A stretch of 64,000 bases of DNA, taken from contig DHQY01000011.1 of the NCBI GenBank assembly GCA_002408205.1, positions 124,001-188,000 on the forward strand, given 5' to 3'. This stretch comes from Bacteroidales bacterium UBA5326 (GTDB lineage Bacteria > Bacteroidota > Bacteroidia > Bacteroidales > UBA932). Position 1 is the stretch's first letter. Every line of letters begins with the position of its first letter. The translations under genes were made by a program, and so were the position numbers. This document shows, in pieces, positions 20,299 to 31,299 of the stretch. The notes below the pieces were generated by a model that was given only the letters and a program-made list of their open reading frames with translations, had not been told where the DNA came from and ran no database searches.

Positions 20299-20306
20299 TA
20301 TCTTTG
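20299..20306 (+). promoter_or_regulatory. Promoter -7 box of recJ
   Basis: TATCTTTG on the plus strand, 10 bp before the recJ ATG. A TTTA at 20275-20278, about 20 bp upstream, could serve as the -33 element. The resulting leader would be only a few bases long. Confidence 0.65.
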
Positions 20307-20316
20307 AAAGATTATT

Positions 20317-22050
20317 ATGGCAATAGATAAGAGATGGATCGTAAAAGAGCCTGGAAACCCCGCGCTGGTAAGGCAATTGGCTTCTGACCTGGGCGTAGAC
20401 CATTCTTTAGCCAATCTGCTGGTACAAAGAAACATCAAAACATTCGAAGAGGCAAAAACTTTCTTTCGTCCTCAATTGGAAAACCTCTACGATCCTTATC
20501 TGATGAAAGATATGGATAAGGCGGTGGAGCGGTTGGACCGGGCTGTTAAAGAAGGGGAGAAGATCCTCGTTTACGGAGATTACGATGTAGATGGTACCAC
20601 GGCAGTGGCCCTTGTGTATTCTTTTCTTCGCAGAGAAACTCCCATGGTATCTTACTATATTCCAGACCGGTATACAGAAGGTTACGGCATCTCTTATATC
20701 GGGATTGATGCCGCTGCAGAAGACGGTTGCACCCTGATGATCGCACTCGATTGCGGTATAAAAGCGATTGATAAGGTAGAATACGCACGGAGCAAGGGGA
20801 TAGATTTTATTATCTGCGACCACCATCTTCCCGCTGAAAAACTTCCAGTGGCTGTTGCCGTGCTGGATCCCAAAAGGGCAGACTGTCATTATCCGTTCGA
20901 TGAATTGAGCGGATGCGGCGTTGGATTCAAGTTTATGCAGGCTTATTGCATACATCGGGGTATTCCTTTAACGGAGCTTTATCCTTATCTTGACCTGCTG
21001 GTAGTCAGCATAGCTTCTGATCTGGTCTCCATTACCGGAGAGAATCGTATTTTAGCGCATTTTGGCTTAAAACAATTGAACGAGGCGCCCAGAAAAGGCC
21101 TTTTATCAATTATCAAACTGGCCGGACTGGAAAAACACCAGATTACCGTGGATGACATTGTCTTTAAAATCGGACCCAGGATAAACGCGGCCGGTCGTAT
21201 GGAGTCCGGGAAAATGGCCGTTGACCTTCTTATCTCCCGTACCGACGATGCTGCACGGGAAATAGGACATACCATAAACGACCATAACGATGACCGGAAG
21301 AATATAGATCGCAGGATCACACAGGAAGCGATAGCTATGGTCATGGAAATACCCGACCTGGAAAACAAAAAATCTACCGTCGTATATAATCCCAAATGGC
21401 ATAAAGGCGTTGTGGGAATTGTGGCTTCCAGATTGGTTGAGAATTATTACCGTCCTACTGTCGTTCTTACCCAGTCTAACGGGTTTATAACCGGCTCGGC
21501 CAGGAGTATTCCCGGCTTCGATCTGTATGAAGCCATTGAGAGCTGCAGCGACCTGCTGGAAAATTTCGGAGGGCATATGTATGCGGCCGGCCTCACCATG
21601 AGTGAGGGGCACTACGATGAATTTTGCCGGCGCTTTGAGGCCATTGTAGCCGAAAAGGTATCTGACGACATGCTTACTCCGCTGGTAAGCATAGACACAT
21701 ACCTTGACTTCAAACAGATCACACCCAAATTTTTCAGGCTGCTTAAACAATTCCAGCCTTTCGGCCCGGGAAACCTTTCACCGGTTTTTGTCACAGAGAA
21801 TGTCTATGATAACGGGAACGGCAGGAAGGTGGGGACCGATTCGGGACATCTTAAACTGGAACTGATTCAGGAAGACGAGCCATACAGACCCATTTCGGCT
21901 ATTGCCTTTAATCAGAGCGAGCATTTTGAGCATATGCACAACGGCAATCCGGTGGATATATGTTATTCGGTAGCAGAAAATTATTACCGGGGGATAGCCA
22001 ATATTCAGCTTCGCATTAAAGACATCAAGAAAAGAGACGAGATCGTATAG
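20317..22050 (+). CDS. recJ: Single-stranded-DNA-specific 5'-3' exonuclease RecJ
   Basis: Processive 5'-3' ssDNA exonuclease in recombination and mismatch repair. 577 residues, normal for the family. DHH-superfamily metal motifs are present: DYDVDGTTA (D88 onward), LDCGIK, and CDHHLP (residues 167-172). The DHHA1 domain carries WHKGVVGIVASRLVE and the GFGGH-like NFGGHMYAAG. The C-terminal OB domain includes PFGPGNLSPVF. Divergent from lysS, and its stop lies 6 bp from the end of parC on the other strand. Confidence 0.97.
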   Translation: MAIDKRWIVKEPGNPALVRQLASDLGVDHSLANLLVQRNIKTFEEAKTFFRPQLENLYDPYLMKDMDKAVERLDRAVKEGEKILVYGDYDVDGTTAVALVYSFLRRETPMVSYYIPDRYTEGYGISYIGIDAAAEDGCTLMIALDCGIKAIDKVEYARSKGIDFIICDHHLPAEKLPVAVAVLDPKRADCHYPFDELSGCGVGFKFMQAYCIHRGIPLTELYPYLDLLVVSIASDLVSITGENRILAHFGLKQLNEAPRKGLLSIIKLAGLEKHQITVDDIVFKIGPRINAAGRMESGKMAVDLLISRTDDAAREIGHTINDHNDDRKNIDRRITQEAIAMVMEIPDLENKKSTVVYNPKWHKGVVGIVASRLVENYYRPTVVLTQSNGFITGSARSIPGFDLYEAIESCSDLLENFGGHMYAAGLTMSEGHYDEFCRRFEAIVAEKVSDDMLTPLVSIDTYLDFKQITPKFFRLLKQFQPFGPGNLSPVFVTENVYDNGNGRKVGTDSGHLKLELIQEDEPYRPISAIAFNQSEHFEHMHNGNPVDICYSVAENYYRGIANIQLRIKDIKKRDEIV

Positions 22051-22056
22051 CCCCCG

Positions 22057-24717
22057 TTACAGAAGTGTCATCTGTACGGCGTCCTCATCGTGAAATTCAA
22101 TGGGATTTTCCGGCCCTGAAGATACAGACCCTTCGGATACCGGTCCGTCCAGTTCAAATTCAAGATCTTCACCCTGATTTTCGTTTTGGTTTTCTTCTTC
22201 TTTTACGAGAGGTTCAATAAACTCAATTTTGTCAACCTGGAATGTGGTGATCCGTTTTCCCTTGGCACGAAAACTCTTGTCGCCAATGAATTCTGCTACG
22301 TCAATGATTTCGGCAGGCCGTTTTTCATGTTTTCCTCCAAAGGTGACGCGGATTCTGGGGTATTTATCCTGTGAAAGTGCCACCAGGGAGGAATCGGCCG
22401 AATCTCCGATAAATGATTGCGCCTGTCCCTCGGATATTTCAAAACGAAAGCGTTTCAGGTAGAAAGCTTTTGCCTCACCCTCATAATAAACCGCACTGAA
22501 TATTTTATCCTGGTCAAGTTTTTCTATATGCAGCAATTCTTCCTGATAGCGGTTACTCAGGTCGTAGTTGGTGGTGTAGAAAGTTCCTTTGCGGTTGACC
22601 GCCAGGATATTTTCTCCGTTGGTAAATTCTCCCAGGAAGAGGCCCCGTTCGTCTGCAGAGAGTCTTTGAATATCTGCATCGAACCATATTTTCTGGCCGC
22701 CGAGGGTAGAAATACCCTTGTCTTTGAGGGTGATCTTCTGGATTGCATAACGGCTTAACATATTTCCCCGGCTGGATCGTCCCTTGATGGCCAGTTGCTG
22801 GAAAGAATACTCGAAAATAAGTTTTTTCAGTTTAGGCCTTGCTTTTAGAAATATTTTAATGATCTCTGCCTCTCCGTTGGGATTGGCCGTGAACCAGAGT
22901 ACCTGGGAGCCTTCCCTGCCCTGTGTCAGGTCATACTCTTTGTCGCGCGTTACCCCGCTCACGGGAAAACGTTTTACGAAAACATTCCCGTTTTTGCCAT
23001 CTCGGTATGCAGCATTATAAATGGTACGGTTGTCTTTTTTCTTGAAGATTCCGGCATATATGATGTCTTTTCCCACGTAGAGCTTATCTGCGATCTTACG
23101 CACCGAATAGGTACCGTTGCGAAGAAATACAATCACTTCGTCCAGGTCGGAGCAGTCGCATACATATTCAGCTTTTTCGTCTTTCTTCAGATCCGTTCCC
23201 ACAAAACCTTCTTCTCTGTTTACGTACAGTTTACTGTTGGCAATGATCACTTTGGCGGCTTCTATGGTCTCGAATCCGGTAATTTCCGTTCTGCGTGGGA
23301 ACCGGTCGCCGTATTTTTTCTTCAGTCTGAGAAAATAATCTATGGTATATTCGGTCAGGTGTGACAGGTTGTATTCTACGCTGCTCATCTCCTGGTCAAG
23401 TGCCCTTATGTGTTCCTCGGCTTTTTTTATGTCAAACTTTGATATTTTTCTTACAGGTTTTTCTACCAGACGGTTCACATCGTCTGCAATTATTGGGCGC
23501 CGGAGCCTGTCCTGGAATATAAGCAATGCGCCGTATACGTCTTTGAGTTGAGTTTCCCATGTCCTGGCGTCGTTTTCCAATGTTCTGTAGACTTTTTCTT
23601 CAAAAAAGATTTTTTCCAGGGAGGAAAAATGCCACTCGTCTTCCAGTTCGGCCATGCGGATCTCCAATTCCATTTTCAACAGGGAGCGGGTACGTTCCGT
23701 GTTGTAACGGAGGATTTCCTCCACGCTCACTATACAGGGCTTACCGTCGGCAATGACACATGTATCGGGTGAAATGCTTACTTCGCATTTGGTAAAGGCA
23801 TATAAGGCATCAATTGTTTTGTCGGGCGACACATCGTTGGCCAGGTGGATGAGAATCTCCACATTTGCTGCTGTGTTGTCATCTATTTTACGGATTTTGA
23901 TCTTCCCTTTTTCATTGGCCAGAACAATAGATTTTATGACCGATTCGGTATTTTGTCCGTAAGGGATCTCTGTTATGGCAAGCGTTTTCTTATCTGTTTT
24001 TACAATCCTTGCCCTTACTTTTACCCGGCTGGTTTTTCCTCCCACTCCTCCGTTATAGCCCGAGCAGTCCATAAGGCCTCCGGTGATGAAGTCGGGGTAG
24101 AGCACAAAATCTTCTCCCCTCAGGTATTTAACAGAGGCATCAAGTAATTCGTTGAAGTTGTGGGGAAGGATCTTTGTGGCCAGTCCCACGGCTATACCTT
24201 CGGCTCCCTGTGCAAGCAGGAGGGGGAATTTCACGGGGAGGGCCTCAGGTTCCTGATTGCGACCGTCGTAGGAGGGAACCCAGGCGGTGGTTTTGGGATT
24301 AAAGACCACGTCGAGGGCAAACTTGCTCAGGCGTGCCTCTATATACCTGGGAGCGGCGGCTGAATCTCCGGTAAGTATATTGCCCCAGTTTCCCTGAGCG
24401 TCTATGAGCAATTCTTTCTGTCCCAGCTGAACCAGAGCATCTCCAATGGACGCGTCTCCGTGAGGATGGAATTGCATGGTATGACCTATGATATTGGCTA
24501 CTTTGTTGTAACGGCCGTCCTCCATCCGCTTCATGGAGTGAAGGATACGCCGCTGGACCGGTTTGAGACCGTCGGTAATGTGCGGAACGGCGCGCTCAAG
24601 GATCACATAGGACGAGTATTCCAGGTACCAGTCTTTGTACATTCCGGTAAGACGATACTTTTTATCACCCTCTTCGCTTAAAATCCTGAGATACCTCAGT
24701 TGGTCTTCACTCATCAT
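22057..24717 (-). CDS. parC: DNA topoisomerase IV subunit A (GyrA/ParC family)
   Basis: Breakage-reunion subunit of the type IIA topoisomerase that decatenates daughter chromosomes. 886 residues. The catalytic tyrosine is Y125 in AAAPRYIEARL; the winged-helix region includes FHPHGDAS. Residues beyond about 490 form a degenerate beta-pinwheel without a clear GyrA box, favouring topo IV over gyrase. The last ~60 residues are acidic (EEENQNENQGEDLEFEL and beyond). Start is a double ATG (24717/24714), 6 bp after parE. Bacteroidota ParC is usually this long. Confidence 0.95.
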   Translation of the reverse strand: MMSEDQLRYLRILSEEGDKKYRLTGMYKDWYLEYSSYVILERAVPHITDGLKPVQRRILHSMKRMEDGRYNKVANIIGHTMQFHPHGDASIGDALVQLGQKELLIDAQGNWGNILTGDSAAAPRYIEARLSKFALDVVFNPKTTAWVPSYDGRNQEPEALPVKFPLLLAQGAEGIAVGLATKILPHNFNELLDASVKYLRGEDFVLYPDFITGGLMDCSGYNGGVGGKTSRVKVRARIVKTDKKTLAITEIPYGQNTESVIKSIVLANEKGKIKIRKIDDNTAANVEILIHLANDVSPDKTIDALYAFTKCEVSISPDTCVIADGKPCIVSVEEILRYNTERTRSLLKMELEIRMAELEDEWHFSSLEKIFFEEKVYRTLENDARTWETQLKDVYGALLIFQDRLRRPIIADDVNRLVEKPVRKISKFDIKKAEEHIRALDQEMSSVEYNLSHLTEYTIDYFLRLKKKYGDRFPRRTEITGFETIEAAKVIIANSKLYVNREEGFVGTDLKKDEKAEYVCDCSDLDEVIVFLRNGTYSVRKIADKLYVGKDIIYAGIFKKKDNRTIYNAAYRDGKNGNVFVKRFPVSGVTRDKEYDLTQGREGSQVLWFTANPNGEAEIIKIFLKARPKLKKLIFEYSFQQLAIKGRSSRGNMLSRYAIQKITLKDKGISTLGGQKIWFDADIQRLSADERGLFLGEFTNGENILAVNRKGTFYTTNYDLSNRYQEELLHIEKLDQDKIFSAVYYEGEAKAFYLKRFRFEISEGQAQSFIGDSADSSLVALSQDKYPRIRVTFGGKHEKRPAEIIDVAEFIGDKSFRAKGKRITTFQVDKIEFIEPLVKEEENQNENQGEDLEFELDGPVSEGSVSSGPENPIEFHDEDAVQMTLL

Positions 24718-24723
24718 AATGGA

Positions 24724-26559
24724 TTAATCTCCCACCATCCTTAAATTGTTAACAATGAATTCCCTTCTTTCCGGAGTGTTGTCTCCCATATAGAATTTCA
24801 GGAGTTCGGGCAGCCTGTCGTCCTTGTCCAGTCCGACTTTGTCAAGACGAATGTTTTCGCCAATGAATTCCTTAAACTCATCGGGAGAAATCTCGCCCAA
24901 CCCTTTAAAACGTGTTATTTCGGGGTTAGGACCCAGTTCCGCGATGGCTTTTTCTTTTTCAGGATCTGAGTAACAATACCTCGTTTCTTTTTTGTTCCTT
25001 ACTCTGAAAAGAGGCGTTTGAAGAATATATATGTGACCGTGTCTTACCAGCTCGGGAAAGAACTGAAGGAAAAAGCTCAGCAGAAGCATCCGGATATGCA
25101 TCCCGTCGGGATCGGCATCGGTGGCAATGATGATCTTATTATAACGCAGGTTGTCCAGATCGTCTTCAATATTGAGTGCAGCCTGGAGCAGATTGAATTC
25201 TTCGTTGGTGTACACTACCTGTTTTGTGAGTCCGAATGTGTTCTCCGGTTTTCCCCGCAGGCTGAATACCGCCTGAATGTTAGGGTTTCTGCTTTTTGTG
25301 ATGGATCCGCTGGCAGAATCACCTTCGGTTATGAAGATCATAGTCTGGTCTGCATCGGCATGTTTATCTGTGAAATGAATACGGCAATCCCTCAGTTTCC
25401 TGTTATGAAGGCTAATCTTGCGGGCGTTTTCCTTCGCTTTTTTGCGCACTATGCCCACGGCCTTGCGTTCCTTCTCGTTTTCTATGATCTTTTTTAGCAG
25501 GATCTCTGCGGTTGCCGGGTTCTTATGCAGGTAATTGTCCAGTTGTTCTTTAACAAAATCACCAATAAAGCTTCTGATGGACGGCCCCCCGGGCCCTATC
25601 TCTTTGGAATCGAGTATGGTTTTTGTCTGGTTGGCAAATTTGGGTTCTATTAGTCGAATGCTTATGGCCCCGACAATGGATTGACGCACATCGGACGGTT
25701 CAAAATCGCGTTTATAAAACTCTTTGATGGTACGCGCAATGGCTTCACGGAATACCGAAAGGTGTATGCCTCCCTGCGAAGTGTTCTGTCCGTTGGCAAA
25801 AGACATAATGCTTTCGCCCGTATCGTTGGAATGGGTGATCACCATTTCTATGTCGGTCCCGGAAAGATGGATGGGCGGATAAAGCGGTTCGTCCGATAAG
25901 CTGTCATTTACCAGGTCAAGGAGCCCGTTTTTAGAAATAAAATCGGTGCCATTTAGCTGCAATTTGAGTCCTTTGTTCAGATAGGCATAATGCTTGAGCA
26001 TCTGCTCTACAAATTCCGCATGTATGATATATTTTGGGAACAGTTCCGGATCTGGCGAAAAACGGACCAGCGTGCCGTTCTTTTCGGGAGGAACTTCTTT
26101 TTCTCCTTCTTCCAGGAGAATACCTTTGGAAAACCGTCCAAACCGGCTTTTGCCGTCGCGGAACGATTCAATATAAAACGAAGTGGACATGGCATTTACA
26201 GCCTTCAGACCAACTCCGTTAAGCCCTACGGATTTTTGGAAAGCCTCGTTGTCGTACTTGGCACCGGTATTCATCTTGTTGGCCGAATCGATAACCTTAC
26301 CGAACGGTATACCGCGCCCATAATCCCTGACAGATATCTGGTCGTTCTCAATGGTAACGGTAATGCATCTGCCGTTGCCCATGGCAAATTCATCAATAGA
26401 ATTGTCTATAACTTCTTTGATAAGCACATATAGACCGTCATCGGGAGTGCTCCCGTCACCGGATTTTCCGATATACATTCCAGGGCGCAGGCGAATGTGT
26501 TCATTCCACTCCAGAGTCTGGAAATTCTCTTCTGTATAAGTATTGGCAGGATTTGGCAT
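24724..26559 (-). CDS. parE: DNA topoisomerase IV subunit B (GyrB/ParE family)
   Basis: ATPase subunit of topoisomerase IV, 611 residues from the ATG at 26559 ([14 protein letters not shown]). An upstream in-frame GTG lies inside the promoter box and is unlikely. GHKL ATPase motifs are [20 protein letters not shown], and [20 protein letters not shown] motifs are [10 protein letters not shown] and [14 protein letters not shown]. It ends with the [10 protein letters not shown] segment. Cotranscribed with parC. The very short distance from the promoter box suggests a leaderless or nearly leaderless mRNA (see findings). Confidence 0.96.
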   Translation of the reverse strand: MPNPANTYTEENFQTLEWNEHIRLRPGMYIGKSGDGSTPDDGLYVLIKEVIDNSIDEFAMGNGRCITVTIENDQISVRDYGRGIPFGKVIDSANKMNTGAKYDNEAFQKSVGLNGVGLKAVNAMSTSFYIESFRDGKSRFGRFSKGILLEEGEKEVPPEKNGTLVRFSPDPELFPKYIIHAEFVEQMLKHYAYLNKGLKLQLNGTDFISKNGLLDLVNDSLSDEPLYPPIHLSGTDIEMVITHSNDTGESIMSFANGQNTSQGGIHLSVFREAIARTIKEFYKRDFEPSDVRQSIVGAISIRLIEPKFANQTKTILDSKEIGPGGPSIRSFIGDFVKEQLDNYLHKNPATAEILLKKIIENEKERKAVGIVRKKAKENARKISLHNRKLRDCRIHFTDKHADADQTMIFITEGDSASGSITKSRNPNIQAVFSLRGKPENTFGLTKQVVYTNEEFNLLQAALNIEDDLDNLRYNKIIIATDADPDGMHIRMLLLSFFLQFFPELVRHGHIYILQTPLFRVRNKKETRYCYSDPEKEKAIAELGPNPEITRFKGLGEISPDEFKEFIGENIRLDKVGLDKDDRLPELLKFYMGDNTPERREFIVNNLRMVGD

Positions 26560-26567
26560 ACGGGGCA

Positions 26568-26575
26568 CAAAGATA
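26568..26575 (-). promoter_or_regulatory. Promoter -7 box of parE-parC
   Basis: Minus-strand TATCTTTG, ending 8 bp before the parE ATG at 26559. If the last G is near -7, transcription starts at or next to the start codon. Confidence 0.65.
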
Positions 26576-26601
26576 AAAAAAAGTGGGCCGAGTGCAAATT
26601 T

Positions 26602-26632
26602 CTTGACGGTCCTGAAAGTTGTACTATATTTG
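26602..26632 (+). promoter_or_regulatory. Promoter of the ATP synthase operon
   Basis: CTTG at 26602-26605, a 19-bp spacer, and TATATTTG at 26625-26632, close to the Bacteroidota consensus. The atpD ATG follows 28 bp downstream. Divergent from the parE promoter, with no overlap of the -7 boxes. Confidence 0.8.
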
Positions 26633-26654
26633 CAGTTCGTTTTATATTATATAA

Positions 26655-28431
<1,777 letters not shown>

Positions 28432-28443
28432 GAACCAATTGTT

Positions 28444-28830
28444 ATGACAAAGAAGTTTTTATTGATACTTTCCGTGTTCATATTGGTTGTAGGCGGCGGA
28501 TGGGGTCTGCTTATGTATTTTTTCATCCCCGGATGGTGGTTCTCCGCATATCCGGTCATCCCGCTGACGTTCCTTCTTATAGGTCTGCTGGAAATCTTTC
28601 TGGTACACAGGAGAGGAGGTAATGGGCACAAAGTGCTCAACAGTATGCTTATACAACGTCTTATCCGTTGGGGCATTGTGTTGACCGTGCTGCTCCTGCT
28701 GATTAAAATGGCGCAGCCTCCCAAGGTCTCTTTTATTGTGAGCTTTATGATGATGTATATGATATATGCGGTCATTGAAATTGTATTTGTATCAAGGATT
28801 GTAAAGAAAAAAGATGCGAAGGACAAATAG
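28444..28830 (+). CDS. AtpI-like membrane protein of the ATP synthase operon
   Basis: 128-residue membrane protein with four predicted helices (about residues 5-26, 34-50, 72-92, 96-118) and a basic tail, RIVKKKDAKDK. Position between atpC and atpB matches the poorly conserved gene that occupies the atpI slot in Bacteroidota; AtpI-type proteins assist c-ring assembly and may help magnesium uptake. I assign it by position, size and topology, not by strong sequence identity. It overlaps atpB by 17 bp. Confidence 0.75.
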   Translation: MTKKFLLILSVFILVVGGGWGLLMYFFIPGWWFSAYPVIPLTFLLIGLLEIFLVHRRGGNGHKVLNSMLIQRLIRWGIVLTVLLLLIKMAQPPKVSFIVSFMMMYMIYAVIEIVFVSRIVKKKDAKDK

Positions 28831-29914
28831 ACTATATGCATGGCTTCTTTTATGTCTTTTTCTGATCCTGGGGCAACCTGTAATCGCCCGGGAAAAGAAA
28901 GAGAGGCCTCCCGTTGATGTAAGGGAGCTTATTATGGGGCATCTGAAAGATACCTATGAATGGCATTTCTTTACCATCGGCGAGAAAGATATTGTGTTGC
29001 CTCTTCCCGTTATAGTGCGCAGCCGTGAAAGAGGCTGGTTTGTGTTTATGTCATCCCGGCTGGAAGAACAGCCTGAATACAAAGGTTTTTATTATGCTTC
29101 CGGAGGTATTTCCGACGGTAAGATTGTGGAACGAAACTCAGCCGGCAAGGAGGTGCGACCCTTTGACATTTCCATCACAAAAGATGTTCTGGCTCTGTTT
29201 GTTGCCTGCGGATTGATGATCTGGTTAGTCCTGAGTACGGCGGCCTGGTACAAAAAAAGGAATGCACGGGGGACAGAAGACGAAGTGCCGGCGGGTTTTA
29301 AAGGATTTCTGGAACTGTTCATTATGGATGTACACGATAATATCATCAAGAAATGCATTGGAAAAGATTACAGGCGATATGCCCCGTATCTGCTGACTGC
29401 CTTCTTTTTTATTTTCTTTAACAATGTTCTTGGTCTGATCCCCATTTTCCCCGAGGGAGCTAACCTTACAGGAAATATTGCCGTTACACTTGTTTTGGCG
29501 CTTTTTACCTTCATTGCCGTGAATGTTTTCGGAAACAAGGCGTACTGGAAAGATATCCTGTGGCCCGAAGTTCCCTTATTTCTTAAGGCTCCGCTTCCTA
29601 TTATGCCTGTTATTGAGTTTTTTGGAATTCTCACCAAACCAATGGCTCTGACCATACGTCTTTTTGCTAACATTTTTGCAGGGCATTGCATTATACTGGC
29701 CCTGACTTCACTAATTTTCCTGACTGTCGCCATGGGACCGGTTATTAGCGGATCTATGACGGTGGTGTCGGTACTGTTTTCCATTTTTATGTTATGTCTG
29801 GAATTATTGGTTGCCTATATCCAGTCTTATGTGTTTACCATGCTCTCGGCCGTATTCATTGGCATGTCCTGCCAGGAGCATCACGGAGAAAAAAAGGCAA
29901 AGATCATTGAATAA
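28814..29914 (+). CDS. atpB: F-type ATP synthase subunit a
   Basis: Membrane subunit forming the proton half-channels. 366 residues, longer than the E. coli protein. An N-terminal signal-like helix (residues 8-24) and about 110 residues of probably extracytoplasmic sequence precede the canonical helices, a Bacteroidota feature. The essential arginine lies in MALTIRLFANIFAGH, and a late helix carries LELLVAYIQSYVFTMLSA. It overlaps the AtpI-like gene and is followed by atpE after 37 bp. Confidence 0.96.
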   Translation: MRRTNRLYAWLLLCLFLILGQPVIAREKKERPPVDVRELIMGHLKDTYEWHFFTIGEKDIVLPLPVIVRSRERGWFVFMSSRLEEQPEYKGFYYASGGISDGKIVERNSAGKEVRPFDISITKDVLALFVACGLMIWLVLSTAAWYKKRNARGTEDEVPAGFKGFLELFIMDVHDNIIKKCIGKDYRRYAPYLLTAFFFIFFNNVLGLIPIFPEGANLTGNIAVTLVLALFTFIAVNVFGNKAYWKDILWPEVPLFLKAPLPIMPVIEFFGILTKPMALTIRLFANIFAGHCIILALTSLIFLTVAMGPVISGSMTVVSVLFSIFMLCLELLVAYIQSYVFTMLSAVFIGMSCQEHHGEKKAKIIE

Positions 29915-29951
29915 CAACTTAATATTTTATAACTTATTAATCTTTTATATC

Positions 29952-30206
29952 ATGTTACTTTTTACTATGTTACAGGCAGCTGTTGCCAGTGCTGATTTTG
30001 CCAGAATGGGGGCTGCCCTTGCTGCTGCTATGGTGGTTTTTGGTGCTGCAATGGGTATTAGCCGCATTGGGAGTTCTGCACTCGAGGCCATTGCCCGTCA
30101 GCCCGAAGCCGCCGACGGAATCCGTATGTCAATGATCATCATTGGGGCTTTGGTGGAAGGTGTTTCGCTTTTTGCCATCATTGTCTGTCTTTTGGTAGCC
30201 CTTTAG
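29952..30206 (+). CDS. atpE: F-type ATP synthase subunit c
   Basis: Proteolipid of the rotor ring. 84 residues from the ATG at 29952 (MLLFTMLQAAVASADF); longer upstream readings run into atpB. Two helices are joined by the polar loop ARQPEA (R49, Q50, P51 region). The ion-binding carboxylate is E69 in IGALVEGVSLF. The following residue is glycine and helix 1 has no glutamine at the matching place, so the known sodium-binding signature is not seen and protons are the likely coupling ion. A short 5' extension (MLLFT) precedes helix 1. Confidence 0.95.
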   Translation: MLLFTMLQAAVASADFARMGAALAAAMVVFGAAMGISRIGSSALEAIARQPEAADGIRMSMIIIGALVEGVSLFAIIVCLLVAL

Positions 30207-30219
30207 CCGATCTGCCGTT

Positions 30220-30720
30220 ATGGACCTGATGATACCGGATTCAGGACTATTGTTCTGGATGTTCATATCTTTCGCAATCCTTTTCTTTATCCTGGCCAAA
30301 TTCGGCTGGCCTGTGATCACCGGCATGGTGGAGAGACGTAAGGAAAGAATAGATAAGGCTTTGGCCGAGGCAGCCGAAGCCCGTCTGCTTTTGGCCACTT
30401 TGAAACAACAAGGAGATGAATTGCTGAAAGAGGCGCAGGAAGAACATACAAAAATGATGGTACAGACGTCTGAATTACGCACTCAAATAATAATGGAGGC
30501 AAGGGAGGCTGCAACTGCCGAAGGCCGCATGATACTTGAACAGGCCAGATGCCGGATTGCTGAGGAAAAAGATGCCGCCATGCAGGAGCTTCGGGTTTAC
30601 GTTGCAACCCTTGCCGTAGACGTGGCCGAGAAGATCCTTCGTCAACAACTGGATTCCGGGGCCAAACAGACCGATCTGATTAATCGGCTTATAGATGAAA
30701 CTGTTAAACCAAGGGCATAG
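30220..30720 (+). CDS. atpF: F-type ATP synthase subunit b
   Basis: Peripheral-stalk subunit. 166 residues: one N-terminal membrane helix (about residues 9-27, LFWMFISFAILFFILAKFGW, with the conserved KFGWP end) and then a long charged helix (about residues 35-140) that dimerises and reaches up F1. Starts 13 bp after atpE. A single copy, so the stator is probably a b homodimer. Confidence 0.95.
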   Translation: MDLMIPDSGLLFWMFISFAILFFILAKFGWPVITGMVERRKERIDKALAEAAEARLLLATLKQQGDELLKEAQEEHTKMMVQTSELRTQIIMEAREAATAEGRMILEQARCRIAEEKDAAMQELRVYVATLAVDVAEKILRQQLDSGAKQTDLINRLIDETVKPRA

Positions 30721-30726
30721 CGTAGT

Positions 30727-31287
30727 ATGAATTCAGGTCTTATTGCTGCCAGGTATGCGGGTGCTTTGCTCGACTTTGCCAATTCAAGGAGCGAAGCACA
30801 TAGTGTATATATCAGAATGAAGAGCCTGGCCAATCATTACCTGCAATTGCCCGATCTGAAAAAGACAGTTGAAAACCGTGTTATTCCGTCTGACCGGAGG
30901 GTCGCACTGCTCTTGCAGGCCTCTTTGACAGAACAGGGAAAAGAGGATGCAGCCGGTGAAATCCTTTCACGGTTCTTTGAACTTGTTTTAGTACGGAAAC
31001 GTGAAGAGTTACTGTGTTCGGTATGTTTTCAGTATATGGACCTGTTCAGAAAAGCAAACCGCATGGTGTGCGGAGTGCTCACGACGGCAGTTCCGGTAGA
31101 TGAACAGATTGCCGGACGATTAAAACATCTGATTGCCGGCGACGGGGCTCGTGATGTGGAACTGGAGGTCAGACAGGATCCCGCAATTATAGGAGGATTT
31201 ACCCTGGAGATAGATATGAATATTTTGGATGCCTCAGTGGCGGCCCGTTTAAAAAGGGTTCGTTATGCGTTGGGAATTATTAAATAA
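30727..31287 (+). CDS. atpH: F-type ATP synthase subunit delta
   Basis: Caps F1 and links it to the b stalk. 186 residues. N-terminal helical domain begins SGLIAARYAGALLDFANSR; the C-terminal OSCP motif region contains DPAIIGGFTLEIDMNILDAS with the expected GG-F pattern. It lies 6 bp after atpF and 12 bp before atpA. Confidence 0.95.
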   Translation: MNSGLIAARYAGALLDFANSRSEAHSVYIRMKSLANHYLQLPDLKKTVENRVIPSDRRVALLLQASLTEQGKEDAAGEILSRFFELVLVRKREELLCSVCFQYMDLFRKANRMVCGVLTTAVPVDEQIAGRLKHLIAGDGARDVELEVRQDPAIIGGFTLEIDMNILDASVAARLKRVRYALGIIK

Positions 31288-31299
31288 AAAAAGATAAAT

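Noticed and set aside
29952..30206. Sodium-coupled c ring
   Set aside because: The helix-1 glutamine and the Ser/Thr after the carboxylate, typical of sodium rings, are not present, so proton coupling is more likely.
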